This document shows, piece by piece, positions 17,682 to 25,945 of a stretch of 64,000 bases of DNA; position 1 is the stretch's first letter, and each line of letters begins with the position of its first letter. Source of the stretch: Streptomyces sp. GKU 895 (lineage in GTDB: Bacteria; Actinomycetota; Actinomycetes; Streptomycetales; Streptomycetaceae); NCBI GenBank assembly GCA_002027195.1, contig MWJO01000029.1, positions 1 to 64,000 of the forward strand, read 5' to 3'. A program made the position numbers and the translations under genes. Under the pieces are notes generated by a model. That model saw only the letters and a list, made by a program, of their open reading frames with translations. It did no database searches and was not told where the DNA came from.

Positions 17682-18848
17682 TCAGCTCGGATTGTCCCCG
17701 TGGGTGAGGGTCTCCCAGGCGACGAAGAGGTTGTTGGAGCCGGCCGGGCGGTTCCGCTCGGTCAGGGTCTGGGTGTTGGTCATGGCGACGCCGAGGCGGT
17801 TGTGGAGGGCGTTGTAGCCGACCTCGGTGACCGGCCCGAGGCCGAGGTGCAGCGAGCCGCCGCACAGCCAGCTCGGCACGGCCGTCCCCAGCTCGTACTT
17901 CGCCTGGAACCCGAGCGCCTGTCGCAGCCGTTCGCCCACGTCGGTGCCGTAGAGGTCCTGTCCCTGGATGCGGCTGGTCTCGGCGATGTGGGAGATGGCG
18001 GAGATGCCGTAGCCGGTGTGCGTGAAGTCGCGGCAGGTCTCCTGGGTGAGGCCGGTGACGAAGGTGGACTGGCCCTGCCAGTAGGCGACGATCTTCGCGG
18101 TGGTGTCGAGGTTCTGGCTCGGCACGGTCTTGGGCACGGAGCCGTCGGATGCGAGGTAGACGTAGGCGGCGGTGCGGGTGCGGAACTTCGCCATGGCCTT
18201 GTCGTAGGACGTCTTGTCCTCCAGGAAGACGGAGATGCCGACGGCGGCCTCCATCATCGACAGCTCCCAATTGCCGTTGGAGTTGGAGCCGTTGATGATC
18301 TCGGGGAGGTAGACGTTGCGGAGCATCGTCGCGAAGCGGCCGGAGCCCGCCCAGCCTCCGGTGTACGTGTACTTGATGATCTCGGCGGCCTTGGGCCAGG
18401 ACGAGCCGGCCCAGCCGGTCTGGAGCGGCGCGTTGCTGTTGGTGTGGTCCGTGATGGTCGCGGACCAGGCGTCCATCAGCTGGATGGCCTTCTTGGCGTA
18501 CCGGTCGTCGCGGGTGATGTACCAGGCGAGGGCGTCGGTGTACGCGGCTATGGCGTCCTCGCGCTCGTCGGTGCAGCCGTAGTTGGGGTTGGAGTAGGAG
18601 CCGCATTCGACGACCGCGCGGGGCTTGGGGGTGCGGTTCAGATCGGCGTACTTGCTGGCCAGCATCTGGTCGAAGGCGCCCTTCCAGGGCTGGGCGCCGG
18701 CGTTGACCTTGGTGCGGGCGAAGTCCAACTGGCTCTGGGAGACGGTGACTCCGGGGTGGGCGAAGGTGGTGGGCGCGGCGTCGGCGGGCCAGGCGAGGGC
18801 GCCGGCGACGAGAGCGGCCGCGGCTGTGAGGAGAGCGGTTCTGCGCAT
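17682..18848 (-). CDS. Secreted alginate-lyase family protein
   Basis: 388 residues. A Sec signal peptide (RR, then about 15 hydrophobic residues, ending ADAAP) implies export. The mature part is an alpha-barrel of the alginate lyase/PL5-like superfamily; TDEREDAIAAYTDALAWYIT and NSNGNWELSMMEAAVGISVF fit the family's substrate-groove helices. The family cleaves uronic-acid polysaccharides by beta-elimination, but many actinobacterial members have no tested substrate. A single gene with promoter region at 18849-18962; the hairpin at 18963-18993 separates it from the gene upstream. Confidence 0.78.
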   Translation of the reverse strand: MRRTALLTAAAALVAGALAWPADAAPTTFAHPGVTVSQSQLDFARTKVNAGAQPWKGAFDQMLASKYADLNRTPKPRAVVECGSYSNPNYGCTDEREDAIAAYTDALAWYITRDDRYAKKAIQLMDAWSATITDHTNSNAPLQTGWAGSSWPKAAEIIKYTYTGGWAGSGRFATMLRNVYLPEIINGSNSNGNWELSMMEAAVGISVFLEDKTSYDKAMAKFRTRTAAYVYLASDGSVPKTVPSQNLDTTAKIVAYWQGQSTFVTGLTQETCRDFTHTGYGISAISHIAETSRIQGQDLYGTDVGERLRQALGFQAKYELGTAVPSWLCGGSLHLGLGPVTEVGYNALHNRLGVAMTNTQTLTERNRPAGSNNLFVAWETLTHGDNPS

Positions 18849-18962
18849 ACGTGGGGGGCCTTCCGTTCTCGTACGTGAACGTGAAGCGCCTTTGTGAACA
18901 GACGCGTTGGGCCGAGACGGTAGGTACAGACCAATGCGCCGTCAAGGGTCCGCGCACGCAAA

Positions 18963-18993
18963 AGGGCCGCACCCCGTCACGGGGTGCGGCCCT
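18963..18993 (-). terminator. Terminator after the DUF3710 gene
   Basis: AGGGCCGCACCCCG (18963-18976) pairs with CGGGGTGCGGCCCT (18980-18993) over a three-base loop. On the minus strand it is followed by TTTTGC, giving a short U-tract. Confidence 0.85.
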
Positions 18994-19006
18994 CTCGTAC
19001 GTCTGG

Positions 19007-19768
19007 CTAGCGGACCTCGGTGATCTCCGGGCCGCGCTGGAGCTGGCCCATGCCGCCGGAGAAGCGGGAGCCCTCCTCCTGCTGCTGGACGCCCTCGGGG
19101 ACCATCTGGGCGTCGTTCGGCAGCTTCAGGACGATCGGGTCGCGGGGCGCCATCGGGCCCTCGCCGCGGACCACGACCGTGTCCCGGAAGATCTGCTCCA
19201 GCAGACCGGCCGCCTGCGGCTGCACCGCGCCCTGGCCGGAGATCACACCGCGCAGGAACCAGCGGGGACCGTCCACACCGACGAACCGCACGACCTGGAA
19301 ACCACCCGTGCCGTCCGGCAGCTGCACCGGCACCTGCGCCCGCAGCTCCCAGCCCAGCGGACCCTCGACCTCGTCGACGATGCCGCCCTGCTGGGTGATG
19401 CCGGTGGCGATCTCCTCGCGCACCTCGCCCCAGATGCCCTCGCGCTTGGGCGCGGCGAAGGCCTGCAACTGGATGGCGCTGTCGCGCAGCACGACGGTCG
19501 CCGCGACGATCGCGTCGCCCGCGACCTCGACCCGCAGCTCCATGCCGTCCACACCGGGCACGAACAGACCGCCGAGGTCCACGCGGCCCTCGCCGGGCTC
19601 GCGCACCTCGGAGTCGTCCCAGGGCCCGTCGGGCCGCGGCTCGGGCTCGAGCCTCACGCGCTCGCGCTCGCCCTCGTCGTCCGCCTCAGTGTCGACACTG
19701 TCGACGACCTGCTCGGCCTCGCCGGCCGCGCCCTCGGCGGCATCCTTCTTCTTGCGACGTCCGAACAC
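19007..19768 (-). CDS. DUF3710 domain protein
   Basis: 253 residues. A basic start (FGRRKKKD) and an acidic low-complexity linker to about residue 65 precede the compact DUF3710 domain (GMELRVEVAGDAIVAATVVL, WGEVREEIATGITQQGG, then RWFLRGVISGQGA). The family is restricted to actinobacteria and its function is unknown. GTG start at 19768 with AAGGA upstream. It begins one base after dut ends, so both are probably in the same operon, as is usual in Streptomyces. Confidence 0.86.
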   Translation of the reverse strand: MFGRRKKKDAAEGAAGEAEQVVDSVDTEADDEGERERVRLEPEPRPDGPWDDSEVREPGEGRVDLGGLFVPGVDGMELRVEVAGDAIVAATVVLRDSAIQLQAFAAPKREGIWGEVREEIATGITQQGGIVDEVEGPLGWELRAQVPVQLPDGTGGFQVVRFVGVDGPRWFLRGVISGQGAVQPQAAGLLEQIFRDTVVVRGEGPMAPRDPIVLKLPNDAQMVPEGVQQQEEGSRFSGGMGQLQRGPEITEVR

Positions 19769-19769
19769 G

Positions 19770-20321
19770 TCACTGTCCTTCCCGGTCGGATACGACCGAA
19801 GCGTATCGATTCCCACCCGTTGCGCCGCCGACGGCGGCCTGACCGCTTGCGCTGTTCGTACCGGCCACCGCGGCATGGCCTCCGGTGGACCCGAAGCCCC
19901 CTTCGGCCCGCACCGAGTCGGGCAGCTCCGCGACCTCCTGGAAGCTGACCCGCTCGACCTGCTGGACGACCAGTTGGGCGATCCGGTCGAAGCGCTCGAA
20001 CCGCACCGCCTCGCGCGGGTCGAGATTCACCACGATCACCTTGATCTCCCCACGGTACCCGGCATCCACCGTCCCCGGGGCATTCACGAGAGCGACACCG
20101 CAGCGGGCGGCGAGACCGGATCGAGGATGCACGAAGGCCGCGTACCCCTCCGGCAGCGCGACAGACACCCCGGTGGGCAGCACGACCCGCTCGCCGGGCT
20201 TCAGTTCACAGCTCTCGGTGGTGCGCAGATCGGCTCCCGCGTCGCCGGGGTGCGCGTACGACGGAAGCGGTACGTCGGGGTCGACGCGCCGGATCAGCAC
20301 GTTCACGGGTTCACGGCTCAC
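19770..20321 (-). CDS. dut: Deoxyuridine 5'-triphosphate nucleotidohydrolase (dUTPase)
   Basis: 183 residues. Hydrolyses dUTP to dUMP and pyrophosphate, keeping uracil out of DNA and feeding dTMP synthesis. The five trimeric dUTPase motifs are visible: PGDAGADLRT, HPRSGLAARCG, NAPGTVDAGYRGEI, RIAQLV, and the flexible C-terminal RAEGGFGSTG. A Gly/Ala-rich tail of about 35 residues follows motif five, longer than in most relatives. The GTG start overlaps the thioesterase stop (GTGA), indicating coupling. Confidence 0.93.
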   Translation of the reverse strand: MSREPVNVLIRRVDPDVPLPSYAHPGDAGADLRTTESCELKPGERVVLPTGVSVALPEGYAAFVHPRSGLAARCGVALVNAPGTVDAGYRGEIKVIVVNLDPREAVRFERFDRIAQLVVQQVERVSFQEVAELPDSVRAEGGFGSTGGHAAVAGTNSASGQAAVGGATGGNRYASVVSDREGQ

Positions 20322-20902
20322 GGGTTCACCTCGAAGGCACGGGCACGCCGGACCTGGTCCGGGTCGTTCATGGCGGCCCGGATCTCCTCCGGGCGGCCGT
20401 TGTCGATGAAGTGGTCGACCTTCACCTCGATGAAGAGCGCGTCCGCGCGGACGGCGACGGGACCCTCGGGGCCGCCGATCCGCCCGGTCGCGGTCGAGTA
20501 GATCTTGCGCCCGGCGACGGCGGTGACACGCGCCTCCAGGTACAGCACCGTGCCGACGGGGACGGGCCGCGCGAAGTCGGTCTCCAGGCGTCCGGTCACC
20601 GCGATCGTGCGCAGCAGCCAGTTCAGCGAGCCGAGCGTCTCGTCGAGCGCGGTCGCCAGCACCCCACCGTGCGCGAGACCGGGGGCGCCCTGGTGGGCGG
20701 GGCGGACGGTGAACTCGGCGGTGACCGAGACCCCCTCGCCCGCGCGGGCCGCCAGATGCAGCCCGTGGGGCTGTGCGCCGCCGCAGCCGAAGCACTCGCC
20801 GTAGTGCGCGCCGAGCAGCTCACCGGGCGCGGGCGCGTCGGGATGACGCACCGGCGGCGCGGCGTCGGCCGGAGGCTGAAGAGCTGCGGAAGTACCACTC
20901 AC
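20318..20902 (-). CDS. Hotdog-fold PaaI-type thioesterase
   Basis: 194 residues. CFGCGGAQPHGLHL is the cysteine-containing lead-in, and GLAHGGVLATALDETLGSL is the hotdog helix with the HGG motif of acyl-CoA thioesterases. A basic/acidic C-terminal extension follows residue 150. It probably hydrolyses an acyl-CoA in the cytoplasm; the substrate is unknown. First gene of the group thioesterase-dut-DUF3710, all overlapping or abutting. Confidence 0.82.
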   Translation of the reverse strand: MSGTSAALQPPADAAPPVRHPDAPAPGELLGAHYGECFGCGGAQPHGLHLAARAGEGVSVTAEFTVRPAHQGAPGLAHGGVLATALDETLGSLNWLLRTIAVTGRLETDFARPVPVGTVLYLEARVTAVAGRKIYSTATGRIGGPEGPVAVRADALFIEVKVDHFIDNGRPEEIRAAMNDPDQVRRARAFEVNP

Positions 20903-20960
20903 AGCCGCAGACCTTACCCGCGCGTCGGCCGTGAACTAACACCGTGCCAAGCTTGGATTC

Positions 20961-21422
20961 ATGCAGCTCTCCGCGACCCCGTACGAAGAACGCCTCACCG
21001 CGCCCCGCTCGTGGTGGCTGATCTCGTTCCTGGTGGGGGTCTCCTTCGCCCTCATCCTGCTGCCCTTCGGCACCCTGCCGCTGCTCGGCGGCCTGGTCGG
21101 CGGCACCGCGGCGGCGGCGGTCGTCGCCAGCTCCTACGGCTCGCAGCGCATCCGGATCGTGGGCGACTCGCTGATCGCCGGAGAGGCGAAGATCCCGGTC
21201 ACGGCGCTGGGCGAGACGGAGATCCTGGACGCGGAGGAGGCGCGCGCCTGGCGCACGTACAAGGCCGACACCCGCGCCTTCCTGCTGCTGCGCGCCTACA
21301 TCCCGACGGCGCTGCGCGTGATCGTCACCGATCCCGAGGACCCGACGCCGTACCTGTACCTGTCGACGCGTGAGCCGGAGCGGCTGGCGGAGGCGATCAG
21401 GCAGGCGCGGGAAGCCGCGTAG
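20961..21422 (+). CDS. DUF3093 membrane protein
   Basis: 153 residues. Two membrane helices at about 20-60 (WWLISFLVGVSFALILL, then GGLVGGTAAAAVVASS), followed by a PH-like cytoplasmic beta domain (RIRIVGDSLIAGEAKIPV, then ALRVIVTDPEDPTPYLYLST). This is the DUF3093 layout, an actinobacterial family without known function. Divergent from the thioesterase gene across a 58-base gap. Confidence 0.85.
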   Translation: MQLSATPYEERLTAPRSWWLISFLVGVSFALILLPFGTLPLLGGLVGGTAAAAVVASSYGSQRIRIVGDSLIAGEAKIPVTALGETEILDAEEARAWRTYKADTRAFLLLRAYIPTALRVIVTDPEDPTPYLYLSTREPERLAEAIRQAREAA

Positions 21423-21478
21423 AACATTCGCACCAGTGGTCACCCGGCGAGCGTGGCCACGGGAATCTCACGCAACTC

Positions 21479-22453
21479 TTACCGGCCCAGTTCCTTCGTG
21501 ATGTCCCCGACCGTCAGGGGGTCCGCGGGCGACTCCAGGGGCGGGAGCTCGGGAAGCGCGTCCCAGGGCACCTGGATCTTGCGCAGGTCCGCGCGGATGC
21601 GTCCGGCCAGCTTCCTGGTGTCCCTGCGGTTCATGACCGCGCCCACGGCCGCGCCGACCATGAACGGCATGAGGTTCGGCAGGTCCCGGACCATGCGCTT
21701 CATGATCTGCTGCCGCAGCTGGTTCTTCATGGGGCCGCTGAGGGCTGAGTTGATCGTCGACGGCTTGGTCACGTCGATGCCGCGCTCGCCCGACCAGGAG
21801 TTCAGATAGGCGGTGCTGCGGTCCTTGAGACCGCCCGGCGGCCGCACGCCGTAGACCTCGTGGAGCTCGGCGATCAGTTTGAGCTCGATCGCCGCGACTC
21901 CGGTGATCTCCGCGGCCAGTTCCGTCGGCATCGCGGGCGGTACGGGCAGCATCGCCGCCGCGCCCACGCCGGCACCCACCGTCGCGGTGGCCGCCGCCGC
22001 GCCCGCCACGAGCTTGTCGGCGAGCTGCTCGGGCGTCAGGCCCGGGAACTGCCTGCGCAGCGCCTGGAGGTCGCGTACGGGGATTCTGGGGGCGATGTCG
22101 ATGATCCGGTCGGCGAGGTACGCCAGGCCCGCCCTGGCGCGGCTGCCGCCCTTGCGGACGCCTTCCCCGACCTTTTCCCGGATGACCGCGGCCCGCCGCT
22201 TGGCGACGGGCGCGGGGTACTGCTCCGCGGACGCCGGGAGGTCACTCCGGCCGGCCGCGGGCTCGAGCGAGGCCGATCCCGTGTCGGAAGGTCCCGTACC
22301 GGAATTTCCTGTACCGGAAGTTCCGGCGTCGGATGCTCCCGTACGGGATGAGCCCCGCCCGTCGTCACGCGCGCCGTGAGGGCCGTCGGACGGCCCTTGG
22401 TCCGCTCCCACCTGGCGGGAGCGGCGCTTCCAGGGAGGGGTCGAGCCAGTCAC
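21479..22453 (-). CDS. Conserved hypothetical protein with low-complexity N-terminus
   Basis: 324 residues, not assigned to a named family. Residues 1-90 are Ser/Gly/Thr/Asp-rich, with GTSGTGNSGTGPSDTG built from a short DNA repeat near 22290-22345. Residues about 90-320 are helical and conserved-looking: LADRIIDIAPRIPVRDLQ, a glycine/alanine hydrophobic stretch (AAAATATVGAGVGAAAMLP) that may sit in a membrane, then MKRMVRDLPNLMPFMVGAAVG. The plan resembles EcsC-like proteins but is too weak to call. It ends 14 bases before the DUF4193 gene stop is reached upstream, so the two may be cotranscribed. Confidence 0.7.
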   Translation of the reverse strand: MTGSTPPWKRRSRQVGADQGPSDGPHGARDDGRGSSRTGASDAGTSGTGNSGTGPSDTGSASLEPAAGRSDLPASAEQYPAPVAKRRAAVIREKVGEGVRKGGSRARAGLAYLADRIIDIAPRIPVRDLQALRRQFPGLTPEQLADKLVAGAAAATATVGAGVGAAAMLPVPPAMPTELAAEITGVAAIELKLIAELHEVYGVRPPGGLKDRSTAYLNSWSGERGIDVTKPSTINSALSGPMKNQLRQQIMKRMVRDLPNLMPFMVGAAVGAVMNRRDTRKLAGRIRADLRKIQVPWDALPELPPLESPADPLTVGDITKELGR

Positions 22454-22466
22454 GGCCGACCCGTCC

Positions 22467-22763
22467 TCAGTCGCAGTCGCGGCAGATCGGCTGACCGTTC
22501 TTCTCGCGGGCCAGCTGGCTGCGGTGGTGCACCAGGAAGCAGCTCATGCAGGTGAACTCGTCCTGCTGCTTGGGCAGGACCCGGACGGCCAGCTCCTCGT
22601 TCGAGAGGTCCGCGCCGGGCAGCTCCAGGCCTTCGGCGGCCTCGAACTCGTCGACGTCCACGGCGGAGGTCGACTTGTCGTTCCTCCTGGCCTTCAGCTC
22701 TTCAAGGCTGTCCGAGTCGACGTCGTCGTCGGTCTTGCGTGGGGTGTCGTAATCCGTTGCCAT
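22467..22763 (-). CDS. DUF4193 small zinc-ribbon-like protein
   Basis: 98 residues, acidic at the N-terminus (DTPRKTDDDVDSDSLEELKA) and ending in CMSC and CRDCD. The two cysteine pairs, with the conserved LVHHRSQLA between them, suggest a small zinc ribbon. DUF4193 is widespread in actinobacteria and always small; its role is unknown, though the fold resembles RNA-polymerase-binding proteins. ATG start preceded by a GGGGGAGAG ribosome site. Confidence 0.88.
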   Translation of the reverse strand: MATDYDTPRKTDDDVDSDSLEELKARRNDKSTSAVDVDEFEAAEGLELPGADLSNEELAVRVLPKQQDEFTCMSCFLVHHRSQLAREKNGQPICRDCD

Positions 22764-23156
22764 GTCGCTCTCCCCCTCTGGGTGTCTGCGGTGTCTCCAG
22801 CGCACGTAACGCGTGAGAGGCCGGACTTGTGCCCGACCCGAGGCGGAGATTTTGCCTCACATCAAGGTCTGTTACTCAATCGACACCCAACCGGACTCCT
22901 CACGAGTGATCGGCTGGGATGGCGATGGGGACCGTACACGGTCCGAATGCCGCACTTCAAAGGCGTCTCACCGTGTACTTCCCGTGATCAAGGCCCCCGA
23001 AAACCCGGACTTTCCCGGCTTTACGGCCGCATTCTTGATCACTGTCAGTAGATGGCCGGAAATTCGCCCTTGTGATCGATCACACACGTGGCGGCTCGAC
23101 GAGTGCCCAGAAAATTCCGCGCAAAGCGAACATCCCCGTGTGTCGGCGACATGATC
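22764..23156. other. Intergenic region with a 14-base palindrome
   Basis: About 390 bases between cutS and the DUF4193 gene. It is less G+C-rich than its surroundings and has no credible reading frame. It must hold the DUF4193 promoter. The only clear structure is the perfect palindrome TGTGATCGATCACA at 23071-23084. Confidence 0.6.
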
Positions 23157-24394
23157 TCAGATCGGCAGGGTGACCCGCATCACGAGGCCTCCCCCTTCTC
23201 TCGGCTGTGCGTAGATGTGCCCGCCGTGCGCCCGCGCGACCGACCGCACGATCGACAGACCGAGCCCGACACCCTTGTCGCTGCCGGTCCGGTCGGCCCC
23301 GCGCAGCCGCTTGAACGGCTCGAAGAGGTTGTCGATCTCGTACGCCGGCACGACCGGCCCGGTGTTCGACACGACCAGCACCGCCTGCCCGTGCTGGATC
23401 TCGGTGGTGACCTCCACCCAGCCGTCCTCCTGGACGTTGTACCGCACGGCGTTCTGGACGAGGTTCAACGCGATCCGCTCCAGCAGGACGCCGTTGCCCT
23501 GGACGACCGCGGACTGCCGCTCGCCGCGGATCTCGACGCCCTTGGCCTCGGCCTCCGCGTGCACCTGGTCGACGGCCTGCTCGGCGACCTCGGCGAGGTC
23601 CACCGGCTTGCGCTCGACGATCTGGTTGTCGCTGCGGGCGAGCAGCAGCAGGCCCTCCACGAGCTGCTCGCTGCGCTCGTTGGTGGCCAGCAGCGTCTTG
23701 CCGAGCTGCTGGAGCTCCACGGCGCGCCCGGGTCGGACAGGTGCACCTCCAGCAGCGTGCGGTTGATCGCCAGCGGTGTTCTCAGCTCGTGCGAGGCGTT
23801 GCCGACGAAGCGCTGCTGGGCGGTGAAGGCCCGTTGGAGGCGTTCCAGCATGTCATCGAAGGTGTCGGCGAGCTCCTTCAGCTCGTCGTCCGGTCCGTCC
23901 AGCTCGATCCGCCGCGACAGGTCCGAGCCCGCCACCGCGCGAGCGGTCCGGGTGATCCGGCCCAGCGGGGACAGGACACGGCCGGCCATGGCGTAGCCGA
24001 AGGCGAAGGCGATGATCGCGAGGCCGAGGAGAGCCAGGAGGGAGCGGCTGAGGAGGTTGTCGAGGGCGTGCTGACGCTGTTCGTTGACGCACTCGTTGAG
24101 CGCGTGGTTCAGGTCGGCCGCCGGCAGCTGGGTGGAGGTGATGTTGCAGCTCTCGCTGGACACCGTGCCGCTGACGACCTTGAAGGGGAGGTCGCTGCCG
24201 ACGTTCAGCGCGTTCGCCGCCAGCAGGTAGATGATCGACAGCAGCAGGATGCCCGCGATCAGGAACATCCCGCCGTACAGCAGGGTCAGCCTTATGCGGA
24301 TGGTGGGACGCAGCCAGGGGAACGGGGGCTCCGCCCGGCGGGGGTCCCAGGTGGGCTTGGGGGGCGCCTGGGGAGGCGCGGGGGTCGCGGCCAC
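23157..24394 (-). CDS. cutS: CutS sensor histidine kinase, frameshift near 23720
   Basis: About 412 residues once one C is restored near 23720 (HLSDPGAPVELQQLGKTLLA). Two membrane helices (about 35-58 and 140-165) bracket a short extracellular loop that holds two cysteines (VSSESCNITS and LNECVNEQ). HAMP, then HisKA with NASHELRTPLAINR and HATPase with NLVQNAVRYN and GLGLSIVR. CutRS is an ancient Streptomyces system first linked to antibiotic production and more recently to secretion stress, where the extracellular cysteine pair is thought to report on disulfide formation. It follows cutR by eight bases. Confidence 0.9.
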
Positions 24395-24402
24395 GGTGCG
24401 GC

Positions 24403-25056
24403 TCAGATCCGGTAACCCGAGCCGGGGACGGTGACGATGACAGGCGGCTCGCCGAGCTTACGGCGCAGGGTCATGACGGTCACCCGGACGACGTTGGTGA
24501 ACGGGTCGGTGTTCTCGTCCCAGGCCTTCTCCAGGAGCTGCTCCGCGGAGACGACGGCACCCTCGGAGCGCATCAGCACCTCCAGGACGGCGAACTCCTT
24601 CGGCGCGAGCTGGACCTCCTTGCCGTCGCGGAAGACCTCGCGGCGGTTCGGGTCGAGCTTGATGCCGGCGCGCTCCAGGACGGGCGGCAGCGGCACGCTG
24701 GTCCGGCGACCGAGGGCACGCACGCGTGCCGTCAGCTCGCTGAACGCGAAGGGCTTGGGCAGATAGTCGTCGGCGCCGATCTCCAGGCCCTCGACCCGGT
24801 CGCTGACGTCGCCGGACGCGGTGAGCATCAGCACGCGCGTGGGCATGCCGAGCTCGACGATCTTGCGGCAGACGTCGTCGCCGTGGACGAGGGGGAGGTC
24901 GCGGTCGAGGACGACCACGTCGTAGTCGTTGACGCCGATGCGCTCCAGGGCGGCCGCACCGTCGTACACGACGTCGACGGCCATGGCCTCCCGGCGCAGT
25001 CCGGTGGCCACCGCATCGGCGAGCAGCTGCTCGTCCTCGACGACGAGTACGCGCAC
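24403..25056 (-). CDS. cutR: CutR response regulator
   Basis: 217 residues, OmpR family. Receiver (1-120) with VVVLDRDLPLVHGDD around the phospho-Asp and LMLTASG, then a winged helix ending GSGYRI. GTG start at 25056 with AAGGA eight bases upstream. The written frame could begin eight residues earlier, but the ribosome site decides for GTG. First gene of the cutRS operon. Confidence 0.9.
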   Translation of the reverse strand: MRVLVVEDEQLLADAVATGLRREAMAVDVVYDGAAALERIGVNDYDVVVLDRDLPLVHGDDVCRKIVELGMPTRVLMLTASGDVSDRVEGLEIGADDYLPKPFAFSELTARVRALGRRTSVPLPPVLERAGIKLDPNRREVFRDGKEVQLAPKEFAVLEVLMRSEGAVVSAEQLLEKAWDENTDPFTNVVRVTVMTLRRKLGEPPVIVTVPGSGYRI

Positions 25057-25482
25057 GTCGCTTGTCCTTCCTGTGTCCACCCGTGTCCACTCGCGTAGCG
25101 CTTCTCGGGCACACGGGCAGGGGTGTCGATGAGTGTGTTGGCCTCCATCCTGCCCTTTTCGGCCATAAGTCGGCTGTAAGGCGGGTGAGCACCGTCTGAA
25201 CGACAGGTATGAAGCCCGGGAATGCGAGATTTTCTCGTGCGGTTGAGGTTTCCGTGGAAGGGAGCGGGGGGAGGACGGCTTTACACCCCGCGATCACGCT
25301 CTGCATGTGCCGCAGCACCATGCGGTACAGCGCAATCCGCTTTCCGCAGAGTGGGCGTGGGTGTCCGGCGCCGTCGCCGCCCAGCAGGGCAGCGCTGGGC
25401 ATCTGCATTCAGGCGTGATCGTCCCTTCCGAACGGCACACCCCCGTGCCACCGACCCACGACCCAGGACGAGGGGGCGCAGC
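25057..25482. other. Divergent promoter region between cutR and a small gene
   Basis: About 425 bases. The first 100, next to cutR, are the likely cutRS promoter and contain TAAGTCGGCTGTAA, a spaced TAA repeat, near 25169. Farther right, CGATCACGC near 25290 and GCGTGATCG near 25415 form distant inverted arms. I see no credible gene in this stretch; an open frame running into the small gene has no ribosome site. Confidence 0.5.
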
Positions 25483-25647
25483 ATGGACGCATTCACCGCA
25501 GGACTTCTGCAGCGCATAAGGACGACCGAGTCCGACCTGACGCGGGCTCGCGACGAGGGCGACGACTTCCTCGTCGAGGTGGAACAGGCCGAGCTCGACG
25601 ACCTGCGCCGCCTGGCTTACGAGCATGGTGTGGAGGTCGGCGCGTAG
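25483..25647 (+). CDS. 54-residue conserved small protein
   Basis: ATG with AGGGGG eight bases before it. The product is a helical, acidic peptide (LLQRIRTTESDLTRARDEG, then DDFLVEVEQAELDDLRRLAYEHG) with no cysteine and no membrane span. Heptad-like leucines suggest a short coiled coil. Similar small genes next to cutR occur in other streptomycetes, by recollection. Function unknown. A good terminator follows. Confidence 0.75.
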   Translation: MDAFTAGLLQRIRTTESDLTRARDEGDDFLVEVEQAELDDLRRLAYEHGVEVGA

Positions 25648-25692
25648 CGTCTGATCTACAGCTCGGTGCCCCAGCAGCACTGCCGTACCGCC

Positions 25693-25731
25693 ACAGCCCC
25701 CGGTGAATCCAGCACCGGGGGCTGTGTTTTC
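25693..25731 (+). terminator. Terminator with U-tract after the 54-residue gene
   Basis: ACAGCCCCCGGT (25693-25704) pairs perfectly with ACCGGGGGCTGT (25714-25725) across a nine-base loop, then GTTTTC. Confidence 0.88.
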
Positions 25732-25834
25732 GGGTGTGGGACAAACGCCCGCCAAAGCCCCTGAGCCAACGGCACAGCCCCACCAAGGCCCACTGTCTGC
25801 GGCCTCCGGCCGGGAGGGAGCCGAAGGGCGCGCC

Positions 25835-25913
25835 GTGTCGAGAGCGCTGGGGGTACCCCCTCTGGGGGGAGCGCGGAGGCCCGAAGGGCTGAGCACGACC
25901 GCGCTCTCGACAC
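25835..25913. repeat. Structured intergenic element with 13-base outer stem
   Basis: GTGTCGAGAGCGC (25835-25847) is perfectly complementary to GCGCTCTCGACAC (25901-25913). Inside are a second palindrome (GGGGGTACCCCC, just after the left arm) and CCCGAAGGG. Together they would fold into a branched hairpin. The inner GGGGGTACCCCCTCTGGGGG text resembles dispersed intergenic repeats I recall from Streptomyces genomes. The rest of 25732-25945 has no gene; this element lies just downstream of the inositol monophosphatase. Confidence 0.6.
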
Positions 25914-25945
25914 CGGCTGAAAGCGCCCGTAGGCGACCGACCCAA

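Noticed and set aside
23071..23084. Crp-binding site
   Set aside because: TGTGA and TCACA are separated by four bases; the Crp consensus needs six.
25222..25482. Upstream extension of the 54-residue gene
   Set aside because: The open frame before 25483 is Arg-rich with no ribosome site, whereas AGGGGG precedes the ATG at 25483.
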